Shown one piece after another: positions 18,753 through 27,032 of a stretch of DNA of 64,000 nt. The stretch comes from an uncultured Fodinibius sp. (lineage in GTDB: Bacteria; Bacteroidota; Rhodothermia; Balneolales; Balneolaceae): assembly GCA_913057775.1 (NCBI GenBank), contig CAJXOG010000004.1, positions 1 through 64,000 on the forward strand, written 5' to 3'. The position numbers and the translations under genes are program-made. The notes beneath the pieces are model-generated. The model worked only from the letters and a program-made list of their open reading frames with translations. It did not search any database and was not told the DNA's origin. Every line of letters begins with the position of its first letter. The first letter of the stretch is position 1.

Positions 18753-19199
18753 ATGATTGATTGGAAACAGGTGAATGAATATGCAGGAAAAGGTAATCCT
18801 GATCCACCCAAACGAATTGAAAAGTCCGAGGAGGAGTGGAAGAAAGAACTTACCGATGAACAGTTTTATGTGGCTCGTAAGCATGGAACTGAGCGCCCGG
18901 GCACAGGCGAATATTGTGAAAGTCACCAGCCCGGTTTGTATGCCTGTGTTTGTTGCGGAACAGAGCTCTTTGATTCTACAGAGAAGTTTGAATCAGGATC
19001 AGGATGGCCCAGTTTTGGGGAGCCGGTAAAAAGTAATGTAGTGAAATATGAGGCGGATTATAGCCACGGCATGCAGCGTATCGAGGCTTTATGTAATGTG
19101 TGCGATGCTCATTTGGGACATGTTTTTCCCGACGGCCCGGAGCCCACAGGACTAAGATTCTGCGTTAATTCCGCTTCTCTGCAACTGGTGGAGGAGTAA
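18753..19199 (+). CDS. msrB: Peptide-methionine (R)-S-oxide reductase MsrB
   Basis: 148 residues. Zinc-binding pairs CVCC and CNVC at about residues 65-68 and 112-115, the fold motif GSGWPSF (about 83-89) and the catalytic Cys in RFCVNSASL (about residue 137). It reduces the R-epimer of methionine sulfoxide in damaged proteins using thioredoxin. No signal peptide, so cytoplasmic. It stands alone and converges on the minus-strand cysteine operon. Confidence 0.96.
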   Translation: MIDWKQVNEYAGKGNPDPPKRIEKSEEEWKKELTDEQFYVARKHGTERPGTGEYCESHQPGLYACVCCGTELFDSTEKFESGSGWPSFGEPVKSNVVKYEADYSHGMQRIEALCNVCDAHLGHVFPDGPEPTGLRFCVNSASLQLVEE

Positions 19200-19279
19200 G
19201 CTAATAGCACGTGGAACAGCATATATTTAAGGCAGACCTGGACGGAGTATAATTTTTTCGGTTCATTTTTTGTAACTGG

Positions 19280-20464
19280 TTAATACTGTGGAATCGACTC
19301 GTCAACCTTCTCTGACCATGCAAGAATTCCGCCCTTGAGGTTATAGAGATTATCAAAGTCGTATTCTTCTTGAAGCTTATTGATGGCTTTTGCACTACGA
19401 ACTCCGCTTCTGCAATGGACAACCACTTTTTTATCACGGCTGATTTTATCGGTCTTATTAAGTACGGTATCCAGTGGAATAAGCTCACCGCCCATTTCAG
19501 CAATCTCCACTTCGTATGGTTCTCGTACGTCGATGAGTTGTACCTCTTCCCCGGAATCCAGCCATGACTGGTACTGCTCAACAGTAACTTCGGGTACCTC
19601 TGATTTGCTTTCCTTTTGCTCTCCGTTAGTGGAGGGAATCCCACAGAATGCTTCGTAATCGATTAGTTCTGTAATTTCTGGGTTTTCGCCCCGCAGCGGG
19701 TTGTCCTCATTCTTAGTGACATTTACTTTTCGGGTGCTGAAATCCTGGGCATCAAACAGAAACAACTCCCCTGAAAGTGGCTGACCAATACCGGTAATAA
19801 TTTTAATAACTTCGCTGGCTTGCAGGCAACCAATAATACCGGGTAATACCCCCAGCACACCGGCTTCTGCACAGTCTGGAACTAACCCGGGAGGGGGCGG
19901 CTCGGGAAACAGGTCGCGGTAATTGGGGCCGCGATTTTCTTCTTCGTCCACATAATTGAATACCGAAAGCTGTCCCTCGAATTGAAAGATAGAGCCGTGG
20001 ACATTCGGTTTATCCAGCATCACGCAGGCATCATTAATAAGATAGCGTGTGGGAAAGTTATCTGTACCGTCGGCTACCACATCATACTGGTCAAGGATCT
20101 CCAGTGCATTTTCGCTGGTTAGCCTAGTTTCGTGTATTTGAATATTGATGTGAGGATTAATTTCCTGCAGACGTTCTTTAGCTACCTCCACTTTGGAACG
20201 GCCAACATCTGAAGAACCAAACAGGATTTGCCGGTGTAGATTGCTAGCCTCAATCTTATCAAAATCAACAATGCCTATGGTGCCAACCCCTGCCGCAGCC
20301 AGATACTGCAGCATCGGGGCTCCGAGTCCGCCGGTTCCCACGGCTACAACTTTGGCAGCTTTGAGCTTCTTTTGTCCCTCCATTCCAAATTCTGGAATGG
20401 AAAGGTGGCGGCTGTAATGACCAAGTTCATCATTTGAAAAGTCGATGTCTTTCCATGTATTCAT
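19280..20464 (-). CDS. moeZ: MoeZ-type E1 adenylyltransferase/sulfurtransferase
   Basis: 394 residues: ThiF/MoeB E1 domain (about 1-270) plus C-terminal rhodanese (about 295-390). The E1 part has the ATP loop AVGTGGLGAPML, IVDFDKIEASNLHRQ and the DCAEAGVLG loop Cys. The MoeB zinc cysteines are replaced (RDLFPEP; no CPxCG), as in actinobacterial MoeZ, and the linker ITELIDYEAFCG also fits that type. The rhodanese active-site Cys is in VVHCRSGVRSA. It should adenylate the C-terminal glycine of the carrier encoded just upstream and transfer sulfur to make a thiocarboxylate. It is the last gene of the cysM-mec-carrier-moeZ set, 47 bases after the carrier. Confidence 0.9.
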   Translation of the reverse strand: MNTWKDIDFSNDELGHYSRHLSIPEFGMEGQKKLKAAKVVAVGTGGLGAPMLQYLAAAGVGTIGIVDFDKIEASNLHRQILFGSSDVGRSKVEVAKERLQEINPHINIQIHETRLTSENALEILDQYDVVADGTDNFPTRYLINDACVMLDKPNVHGSIFQFEGQLSVFNYVDEEENRGPNYRDLFPEPPPPGLVPDCAEAGVLGVLPGIIGCLQASEVIKIITGIGQPLSGELFLFDAQDFSTRKVNVTKNEDNPLRGENPEITELIDYEAFCGIPSTNGEQKESKSEVPEVTVEQYQSWLDSGEEVQLIDVREPYEVEIAEMGGELIPLDTVLNKTDKISRDKKVVVHCRSGVRSAKAINKLQEEYDFDNLYNLKGGILAWSEKVDESIPQY

Positions 20465-20511
20465 AATAGTCTGCTAATCTGATTAGGTGATAGTTTGGAG
20501 CACTTTTTTGC

Positions 20512-20802
20512 CTACAAAGGTAGATGATAACATCCTCCTGCAATGGCCGGTACGATACTAATTTCGGTATCAGCTTTGAGCTCAGTAGTATCATCATCGG
20601 CGGGATTTACTTCTTCGTCACCGATATAAATTTTAATATACGACCGGACATTACCGTTATCATCGAGCATATTTTCTTTTACTCCGGGATATTCATTTAC
20701 AAACTGATCGATTGCATCAGACAACGTCTGTTTATCGGTAGTGAAATCCCGGTTTTGGTCGGTAAATTTTCGTAATGGGGTTGGGATAATAATCTTAGCC
20801 AT
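20512..20802 (-). CDS. cysO: CysO/MoaD/ThiS-like sulfur carrier with a C-terminal tail after Gly-Gly
   Basis: 96 residues, beta-grasp fold. The start AKIIIPTPLRKF, the middle IKIYIGDEEVN and the end SIVPAIAGG match CysO-type carriers. Mature carriers end exactly in Gly-Gly, whose carboxylate becomes a thiocarboxylate. Here Gly89-Gly90 is followed by six more residues (CYHLPL) before the stop, so the protein as encoded could not be activated until the tail is removed. The gene just upstream encodes a JAMM protease; its TAA overlaps this ATG by one base (TAATG), implying coupled translation. The MoeZ-type activator follows. Role: sulfur donor for cysteine synthesis by the neighbouring CysM-like enzyme. 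Confidence 0.88.
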   Translation of the reverse strand: MAKIIIPTPLRKFTDQNRDFTTDKQTLSDAIDQFVNEYPGVKENMLDDNGNVRSYIKIYIGDEEVNPADDDTTELKADTEISIVPAIAGGCYHLPL

Positions 20803-21257
20803 TATACTCGTGTTTTAGATTTTTGAGTTGAATATTCTGTTATTTCGATCTTCTCCTCGTCAAATTGCCGTTCTTTGTTGAGTCGCCATGAAGTTGTGTC
20901 AACGACCTCTCCATCTTGTACAGAAATAATGATGTAGGAAAACCACGGCATGGCTACTTCCCGATCGTGTTCGGATGGTGTGGCCGGGTGATCTGGATGC
21001 GAGTGATACACTCCAAGTAGAGTTAACCCATGGTCGTCGGCATATTTTTCTGCTTTCTGATAGTCTTTCGGATCAACTTGAAAGCGCCGTCGCTGATCGC
21101 CTTCTTTGCTATTTTCCACTTCCCAAACTAGTTGAATTTGACGGTTTTCATTTTCTATTCCGAAGAAAAAGCCGCAGCATTCATTCGGATAGTCCGCCTC
21201 GGCATGGCGATGTATTTTACTCAGCGTATCCCGGTCGATTTCTAATTTAGTACTCAT
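20802..21257 (-). CDS. mec: JAMM/MPN (M67) metalloprotease, Mec-like
   Basis: 151 residues. The JAMM zinc signature is intact: an upstream Glu in PNECCGFFFG (about residue 25), then the HSHPDHPATPSEHD block (about residues 86-99) giving His-x-His-Pro...Ser-x-x-Asp. In Mycobacterium the homologous Mec+ releases cysteine from CysO-Cys; in other systems such as QbsD it trims residues after the Gly-Gly of a carrier. Here both jobs are plausible because the carrier has a tail. It lies between cysM (six-base gap) and the carrier gene (one-base overlap). Confidence 0.9.
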   Translation of the reverse strand: MSTKLEIDRDTLSKIHRHAEADYPNECCGFFFGIENENRQIQLVWEVENSKEGDQRRRFQVDPKDYQKAEKYADDHGLTLLGVYHSHPDHPATPSEHDREVAMPWFSYIIISVQDGEVVDTTSWRLNKERQFDEEKIEITEYSTQKSKTRV

Positions 21258-21263
21258 ATTTAT

Positions 21264-22208
21264 CTAGATTATTTGTGTTAGAGTTTCCCCGTATTTGCTT
21301 CCGTCATCGGGAAATATGGTTACAATTGTTCCCTCATCAATTTCTTTAGCCAACTGAAGAGCACCAATCAGGTTTGCTGCTGCAGAAGGACTTAGTAGCA
21401 GTCCTTCATTTCGGGCTGTTTTAGGAATCAACTCGTAGGCTGACTCAGTGCTAACCTCCCTAATTTCATTAGGAAGGGTATCGTCATAAATATCGGGGAC
21501 AATAGCTGTTTCTAGATGCTTCCATCCCTCCAGACCATGCATGGCGATATCCGGCTGTAGAGCAGTAAGTTGTATTTCAGGATTAAATTCTTTGAGTTGT
21601 TTTCCCGTGCCACAGAAAGTACCCGTAGTTCCGAGTCCGGCAATAAAGTGCGTAATACAACCCTCTGTTTGTTCAATAATTTCGGGACCGGTAGTGTGGT
21701 AATGGGCTTTCCAGTTGCTGGAGTTACTATACTGGTCGGCGTAATAATATTTGTCGGGATTATTTTCGTACAGAGTTTTTGCCACTTCTTGAGCTTCGTC
21801 GGTGCCGCCGCCCCGGGAGGTCAGATGCAGATTTACACCAAGCGATTTCAGAATATCTTTACGTTCATCCGATGCATTTTCCGGAAGACATAATGTCATA
21901 GAGATTCCCAAATGTGCAGCTATATGAGCATAGGCAATACCCGTATTTCCACTGCTGGCGTCGAGCAAATGCTTGCCTCTCGATAATTCTTTACGTTGGA
22001 TGGCGTCATAAATAATTTGATATGCTGGGCGTGACTTCACACTGCTACCCAATTGCTGCCATTCCAATTTTGCATAGATAGTTACATTCTTATTTGGATT
22101 GAGATTTGAAATTGGGAATAAAGGAGTGTTACCAATAAAGTTGCCGAGCCGATCGACTTTGTCAGCCAAGGTGTATTTAGTTTGTTCTTTCAGTTTAGGA
22201 GTCTTCAT
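21264..22208 (-). CDS. cysM: CysM-like PLP-dependent cysteine synthase
   Basis: 314 residues, fold type II PLP enzyme. The PLP lysine lies in GSSVKSRPAYQI (about residue 58), the substrate loop in ASSGNTGIAYAH, and the phosphate-binding glycine loop in GLGTTGTFCGTG (about 193-204). In this operon it should add the carrier thiocarboxylate to an activated serine (O-phosphoserine in the mycobacterial case), giving carrier-Cys, which the adjacent JAMM protease hydrolyses. First gene of the operon; no Shine-Dalgarno is visible. A Cys-rich leader ORF and a hairpin lie upstream, suggesting attenuation by cysteine supply. Confidence 0.9.
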   Translation of the reverse strand: MKTPKLKEQTKYTLADKVDRLGNFIGNTPLFPISNLNPNKNVTIYAKLEWQQLGSSVKSRPAYQIIYDAIQRKELSRGKHLLDASSGNTGIAYAHIAAHLGISMTLCLPENASDERKDILKSLGVNLHLTSRGGGTDEAQEVAKTLYENNPDKYYYADQYSNSSNWKAHYHTTGPEIIEQTEGCITHFIAGLGTTGTFCGTGKQLKEFNPEIQLTALQPDIAMHGLEGWKHLETAIVPDIYDDTLPNEIREVSTESAYELIPKTARNEGLLLSPSAAANLIGALQLAKEIDEGTIVTIFPDDGSKYGETLTQII

Positions 22209-22240
22209 AACGAAAAAGAGATTATCGGGACGAAATATTT

Positions 22241-22264
22241 AGGTCAAACGAAGTCGTTTAACCT
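22241..22264 (-). promoter_or_regulatory. Hairpin between Cys leader and cysM
   Basis: Read on the minus strand, AGGTTAAACGA...TCGTTTGACCT is an eleven-base inverted repeat with one G-U pair, centred about 45 bases before the cysM start and about 75 bases after the Cys-leader stop. It is not followed by a clean T-run, so it may block ribosome access or be part of an alternative fold rather than a standard terminator. A smaller CCGTT/AACGG hairpin sits at 22304-22320, just after the leader. Confidence 0.45.
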
Positions 22265-22329
22265 TTAGAATTCGCTAAATTGCCGCTTAAGTTTGAGAAG
22301 AGAGCCGTTCTTATTAAACGGTAGGAAAC

Positions 22330-22410
22330 TTAGCTACAACAACAGCAACACACACCACAACAATAGTGAGCAAAGAGAGGTGAAAAGAATGTGTTGGTTG
22401 CTATTGTCAA
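22330..22410 (-). CDS. Predicted Cys-rich leader peptide of the cysM operon
   Basis: A short frame ends in ...HYCCGVCCCCCS-stop: seven cysteine codons in the last ten, on the same strand as cysM and 121 bases before its start. The frame extends upstream as far as 22521 with no ATG; I take the nearest in-frame start-like codon, TTG at 22410, giving 26 residues, but the true start is uncertain. Ribosomes would stall at the Cys run when charged Cys-tRNA is scarce. Cys-rich uORFs are known to act this way before cysteine genes in mycobacteria. The upstream end is insulated by a terminator at 22519-22550. Inference from position and composition; no homologue was checked. Confidence 0.6.
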   Translation of the reverse strand: MTIATNTFFSPLFAHYCCGVCCCCCS

Positions 22411-22518
22411 AATGGTAGTGACTTGGAAAATTTCTTTGAATGCTAAATTTAAGGATTTTTTATCTTCATACCAGAAAACGCAAACGGAGAATGATAGCTT
22501 GGCGTTCCAATTTGCTTT

Positions 22519-22550
22519 CAAAAAAAGTTGTCAGGTTAATTCGCCTGACA
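22519..22550 (-). terminator. Intrinsic terminator of the OsmC-like gene
   Basis: Minus-strand stem TGTCAGG / CCTGACA with a GCGAATTAA-type loop and a T7 tract (A-run 22520-22526). It lies directly after the OsmC-like stop and separates that gene from the cysteine leader. Confidence 0.85.
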
Positions 22551-22557
22551 GAATCAC

Positions 22558-22974
22558 TTATGCAGATTTTATTTCGTAACTGTAAGAAATTTCAGATCCC
22601 TTTTCCAAGGCTTTGGAGACTGAGCAATATTTTTCTAGGGATAGGTTAATAGCTCGTTCGACTTTTTTATCTTCCAGATCGCCGGTAAAAATAAATTTCA
22701 GCCGGATCGTTTTAAATTCTGAATAAGTTCCGGCAGATTGTTTGTCACCATCCACAATTACTTGTAGATCTTCCAGCGGTTGTTTCTGCTTTTCCAGAAT
22801 TCCGATAATATCAATGGCACTGCATCCGCCAATACCTGCAAGCAATAATTGCATTGGACTGAATCCTCCTTCAATTCCTCCTATTTCGGTTTTCCCGTCC
22901 ATGCGAATTTTACCGCCCTCCTCATTTTGGGCTTCCATGTGGAGATCTTGAAGATGATCGATCGTGATTTTCAT
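22558..22974 (-). CDS. OsmC-family protein (YhfA-like)
   Basis: 138 residues. OsmC fold with GGFSPMQLLLAGIGGCSAIDII (the first redox Cys lies in GGCSA, about residue 54) and a second Cys in LEKYCSVSKALEKG (about residue 118). The Cys pair fits thiol peroxide/hydroperoxide reductases of the OsmC/Ohr group; the short N-terminus fits the YhfA subgroup. A candidate promoter (TTTG, 19 bases, TACTTTAT) lies about 40 bases upstream. Its placement next to the cysteine operon may reflect shared thiol metabolism, but a terminator separates them. Confidence 0.88.
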   Translation of the reverse strand: MKITIDHLQDLHMEAQNEEGGKIRMDGKTEIGGIEGGFSPMQLLLAGIGGCSAIDIIGILEKQKQPLEDLQVIVDGDKQSAGTYSEFKTIRLKFIFTGDLEDKKVERAINLSLEKYCSVSKALEKGSEISYSYEIKSA

Positions 22975-23133
22975 AAAAAAGAATTTTTTCCTGGAAATTA
23001 TGCTGAATAAAGTACAAAAACACCGTTAGTTAGCAAAGTGAGGAATATAATTTTTAGCAGATAATCTGCCGCTTGCTTTCTTGTTTAGTTCTTTTAATTT
23101 GAAACGAACAAATATAAAATAACGGGGAATGAT

Positions 23134-25182
23134 TTGAGTGACGAAACTAAGCAATTTGTACCGTACGTTCGAGCGGAGGATGATTATCCGCAAATAACAT
23201 TCAAAGCTGTAATTCTGGGAATTTTGCTTTCGGCTATATTGGCTGGTGCCAATGCCTATCTGGGATTAAAAGTAGGGATGACGGTTTCGGCCTCCATTCC
23301 GGCAGCCGTCATTTCCATGGCAGTATTGCGGTTGTTTAAAGAGTCAAATATCCTGGAAAACAATATTGTACAGACGGCGGCTTCGGCCGGTGAATCATTG
23401 GCTGCGGGAGTTATTTTTACGTTACCTGCCCTTATTTTACTTCGCTACTGGTCAGATTTCCCTTTCCTTGATACGATGGCTATTGCCATGTTTGGGGGGG
23501 TACTGGGAGTACTTTTTACTATCCCACTCCGAAGAGCTCTTATCATCGAGAAGAAACTTAAATTTCCGGAAGGCGTTGCTACAGGTGAGGTATTGAAAGC
23601 TGGAACCGAAGGTGGTAAGGGCATTATACAAATTGCTTGGGCGGGCCTTGCTGCTGCACTGTATAAGTTGGGCCAAACGGGGTTTAAGTTGTTTTCGGGA
23701 TCAGTAAGCGGATCGGTAACAGCTGAGAAATCGATTTTTGGGATGGGAACAGAACTGTCGGTGGCACTCTTGGGGGTTGGATATATTGTAGGATTAAATA
23801 TTGCGGTACTCGTTTTTGCAGGGGGTCTCATTTCATGGTTATTCGGAATTCCACTGTATATGGCATTTGCAAATCCTGCTGATGTCGTCGAAGTGGTTGG
23901 AAACATGAGTGGCTACGATGCGGCTCTTGAAATCTGGAGTCAGAAGATTCGCTATATGGGTGTTGGAGCTATGGTGGTCGGAGGTATCTGGGCGTTGATT
24001 TCACTTGCTAAACCACTGAAGGATGGTATTGTATCATCATGGGAAGCGGTAAAAAAAGCTCGTTCCGGGAAAAGTGCTGATATACCACGCACTGAGCGTG
24101 ATATGCCAATTAATTATGTATTGTGGGGTATTATTGGATTGGCTGTCCCGATATTTATCATCTTCACCCAGGTTATTGATACAACGCATCTGCCGGTATC
24201 GAGCGGACTGTATTGGACGACAATGGGGATAGGGGCCATGTTTTCGCTGGTTGCCGGCTTTTTATTCGCCTCCGTCGCCGGATATATGGCCGGTCTTGTA
24301 GGATCATCGAATAACCCTATTTCTGGCGTAACCATTGCTACCATTTTAGCGACTTCACTGATACTGTTGGCTCTTTTGGGTACACAGCTTGACTTCTCGG
24401 TTGATACGGGAAGAGCCCAAGCAGCTGCAGCTGCGGCAATTCTGGTTGGTGCAATGGTGGCCTGTGCTGCGGCTATTGCGGGAGATAATATGCAGGACTT
24501 AAAAGCGGGTCAGCTGGTAGGGGCAACCCCATATAAGCAGCAAATTATGCAGATTGTGGGGGTCGTTTCGGCAGCATTGGTAATTGCTCCCATATTGAGC
24601 TTGTTGTTTAATGCCTATGGGCTAGGCGGAGTGTTGCCACGTGAGGGTATGAGCTCGGCCGAGATGTTAAGTGCTCCACAGGCTACCCTGATGCAATCAG
24701 TAGCAGAAGGAGTGTTTGCCCGGAATCTCGAATGGAATATGATATGGATTGGGGCTGTTATTGCTGTGGCTATAATTATTTTGGATAAAATCCTAGAAGC
24801 CAAGGAGTTTGAGTTCCGTACGCCTGTACTTGCGGTTGCAGTTGGTATCTATCTGCCGCTTGAACTTACAGTACCAATTTTTATCGGGGGAATGATTGCA
24901 TGGTGGGCCGGACGTATGGTGGCCAACCGGGCCAAACGTGAAGGAGCAGATGTGGAAGAGGCTAAAACCAAAGCCGAACGAAGGGGACTATTATTTTCAT
25001 CGGGATTGATTACCGGGGAAGCGCTAATAGGTATTGTGTTGGCCATTCCGTTTGCCATCCAGGAGAGTACCGATGCACTTCGATTGGTTCCGGAATCATT
25101 TGCACCTTTTGCTGACTGGCTGGGCGCATTGGCAGCAGTGTTTTTTATAATTTGGCTATACAAAGTAGCCGTTAAGAAATAA
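23134..25182 (+). CDS. OPT-family oligopeptide transporter
   Basis: 682 residues from a TTG start preceded by CGGGGAA. About 14-16 hydrophobic helices cover the whole length. Family hallmarks: AILAGANAYLGLKVGMTVSA near residues 40-60, TAASAGESLAAG, FPEGVATGEVLKAG near residues 145-160, and GSSNNPISGVTIAT. The OPT family moves short peptides or metal chelates, probably proton-coupled, across the inner membrane. It is followed after 28 bases by a lipoprotein formamidase homologue, suggesting joint use of an amide- or peptide-type substrate. Confidence 0.93.
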   Translation: MSDETKQFVPYVRAEDDYPQITFKAVILGILLSAILAGANAYLGLKVGMTVSASIPAAVISMAVLRLFKESNILENNIVQTAASAGESLAAGVIFTLPALILLRYWSDFPFLDTMAIAMFGGVLGVLFTIPLRRALIIEKKLKFPEGVATGEVLKAGTEGGKGIIQIAWAGLAAALYKLGQTGFKLFSGSVSGSVTAEKSIFGMGTELSVALLGVGYIVGLNIAVLVFAGGLISWLFGIPLYMAFANPADVVEVVGNMSGYDAALEIWSQKIRYMGVGAMVVGGIWALISLAKPLKDGIVSSWEAVKKARSGKSADIPRTERDMPINYVLWGIIGLAVPIFIIFTQVIDTTHLPVSSGLYWTTMGIGAMFSLVAGFLFASVAGYMAGLVGSSNNPISGVTIATILATSLILLALLGTQLDFSVDTGRAQAAAAAAILVGAMVACAAAIAGDNMQDLKAGQLVGATPYKQQIMQIVGVVSAALVIAPILSLLFNAYGLGGVLPREGMSSAEMLSAPQATLMQSVAEGVFARNLEWNMIWIGAVIAVAIIILDKILEAKEFEFRTPVLAVAVGIYLPLELTVPIFIGGMIAWWAGRMVANRAKREGADVEEAKTKAERRGLLFSSGLITGEALIGIVLAIPFAIQESTDALRLVPESFAPFADWLGALAAVFFIIWLYKVAVKK

Positions 25183-25210
25183 TCAAATATTAATATAAAC
25201 AGGGTGTAGG

Positions 25211-26236
25211 ATGAAACAGCATACTATAATATTCGGGTTGATATTGCTATTGACAATTGGATGTGAGCAAAAGATGTCGGATACCGGGGACTCAAAGGTT
25301 GTTCCGGAGCCACAGTATACGCTCTCAGCCGATCAAACACATAGCAGTTGGAGCAGTACCATTGAGCCGTTAATTCGGGTAGAGTCGGGATCGGTGATTG
25401 AAGTGAATACGGAAGAAGCTTCTGACAAACAGCTGAATCCTGAATCGACAGTTGAGGATATTAAGAATTTGAGCTTCGATCCCATCCATCCGCTGACGGG
25501 TCCGGTATTTGTTGAGGGTGCAGAGCCGGGCGATATCCTGAAAGTAAAACTGCACAAAATAGAATTAGGCAGCTGGGGATGGACAGGTATAATTCCGGGG
25601 TTTGGATTTTTATCAGATGAATTTGACGAGCCCTGGATTAAGACGTTTGAGTTTGATGAGAACTCAAATACAGCTGCTTTCTCAGATGAGATAAATATTC
25701 CTTTAGAACCTTTTCCCGGTGTGATGGGCGTGGCTCCGGCAACCGATTCTATGCTGTCAACAGTTCCGCCGCGTGCTAATGGTGGTAATATGGATGATCC
25801 TCACATGACGGAAGGAACTACGGTATACTTTCCTGTACAGGTAGAAGGGGCCTTGTTTTCTATTGGTGATGCCCATGCTGCCCAGGGCCTTGGAGAAGTT
25901 TGTGGTACGGCAATTGAAGCGCCTACGCGCATTATTTATGAAGTGGAAGTAATCAAGGATGACCGCAAAATTCAGGAGCCGCAATATGAGACAGACGACT
26001 ATTATGCGGTAACCGGCTTTGGCAAAACTATTGATGAGGCGGCGAAGAAGGCAACACGTTATATGATCGATTATCTTGAAGAAGAACACGGCATGGATCG
26101 CAATGATGCTTATGCGTTATGTTCATTGGCGGGAGATTTGAAAATTGCTGAAGTGGTGGATGTACCACATATGTTGGTAACTATGCATATTTCGAAAGAG
26201 GTGTTGGGAACCCAAAAACAATACAATTTCGAATAA
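25211..26236 (+). CDS. Acetamidase/formamidase-family lipoprotein
   Basis: 341 residues. A lipoprotein signal is present: hydrophobic IIFGLILLLTIG followed by Cys at about residue 18. The remainder is the FmdA/AmdA fold: FVEGAEPGDILKVKLHKIE, PFPGVMGVAPA, PPRANGGNMD, GDAHAAQGLGEVCGTAIEAP. These enzymes hydrolyse formamide or short amides to ammonia; periplasmic, lipid-anchored forms are common in this phylum. It lies between the OPT transporter and an SDR gene, whose ATG follows the stop without a gap. Confidence 0.88.
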   Translation: MKQHTIIFGLILLLTIGCEQKMSDTGDSKVVPEPQYTLSADQTHSSWSSTIEPLIRVESGSVIEVNTEEASDKQLNPESTVEDIKNLSFDPIHPLTGPVFVEGAEPGDILKVKLHKIELGSWGWTGIIPGFGFLSDEFDEPWIKTFEFDENSNTAAFSDEINIPLEPFPGVMGVAPATDSMLSTVPPRANGGNMDDPHMTEGTTVYFPVQVEGALFSIGDAHAAQGLGEVCGTAIEAPTRIIYEVEVIKDDRKIQEPQYETDDYYAVTGFGKTIDEAAKKATRYMIDYLEEEHGMDRNDAYALCSLAGDLKIAEVVDVPHMLVTMHISKEVLGTQKQYNFE

Positions 26237-27013
26237 ATGAAGAATACAGCTTTAATTACCGGAGCTTCGAGTGGAATTGGCAAAGATCTGGCTCGTATTC
26301 ATGCTGAAAAAGGGGGCGATGTCATTATTATCGCTCGAAGAGAAGAAAAGCTGAATGCGCTGAAACAAGAGCTTGAAACCGCATATGATATAGAAGTGCA
26401 AGTTATTGTAAAAGATCTTACCGATTCCAATGCTTGTGAAGAGATTTATTCAAAGGTTGCCGAGTCTGGAACCGAAGTCGAATACTTGATCAACAATGCC
26501 GGGTTTGGAGGTCATGGCAAGTTTCATGAGCAAGATCCAGGTTACCAACAGCAAATGATAGATCTGAATATCAAAGCCTTAACTAAGCTTACAAGATTAT
26601 TTTTGCCGGGAATGGTCGAACGCAATAGCGGACGCATTTTGCAGGTGGCAAGTACGGCAGGATTGGTACCCGGGCCGTTGCAAGCCGTCTACTTTGCAAC
26701 GAAATCATATGTGCTTTCACTAAGTCAGGCAATTGCAGAGGAAGTATCTGACACGAATGTTACATGTACAGCACTTTGCCCTGGCGCTACTGATACTGAA
26801 TTTGTTGAACAAGCAAACCTCGAGGGTACGAATCTAATTGAATCGGGCATGGAAACTTCGCGATCCGTGGCCGAAAAGGGTTATAATGCGATGATGAAGG
26901 GTAAGCTAATAGAAATTACCGACTTCAAGCTAAAGATAACACTTGATTGGATTGTGCCGCTTATGCCGCGAAAGTTGGTTTTGAAAACGTCACAGAAAAC
27001 GCAAGAAAAATAA
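26237..27013 (+). CDS. Short-chain dehydrogenase/reductase
   Basis: 258 residues, classical SDR. Cofactor loop TGASSGIGKDLA (about residues 7-18), NNAGFGG (about 85-91), a Ser in QVASTAG and the catalytic Tyr-Lys in YFATK (about 154-158). An arginine pair after the second strand (IIARREEK) favours NADP(H). Resembles the SDR group formerly called DltE/YqjQ-like. The start follows the formamidase stop directly, so they share a transcript. Substrate unknown. It converges on hisIE. Confidence 0.92.
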   Translation: MKNTALITGASSGIGKDLARIHAEKGGDVIIIARREEKLNALKQELETAYDIEVQVIVKDLTDSNACEEIYSKVAESGTEVEYLINNAGFGGHGKFHEQDPGYQQQMIDLNIKALTKLTRLFLPGMVERNSGRILQVASTAGLVPGPLQAVYFATKSYVLSLSQAIAEEVSDTNVTCTALCPGATDTEFVEQANLEGTNLIESGMETSRSVAEKGYNAMMKGKLIEITDFKLKITLDWIVPLMPRKLVLKTSQKTQEK

Positions 27014-27032
27014 CTGCTATTTCAGTTGATCA

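Noticed and set aside
22411-22521. Upstream extension of the Cys-leader frame to 63 codons
   Set aside because: The added part begins with TTG inside the terminator region of the previous gene and shows no protein-like pattern; a shorter leader is more plausible.
22391-22579. Plus-strand 62-codon frame in the cysM upstream region
   Set aside because: It runs through the OsmC terminator and opposite the Cys leader; no start signal or recognisable content.
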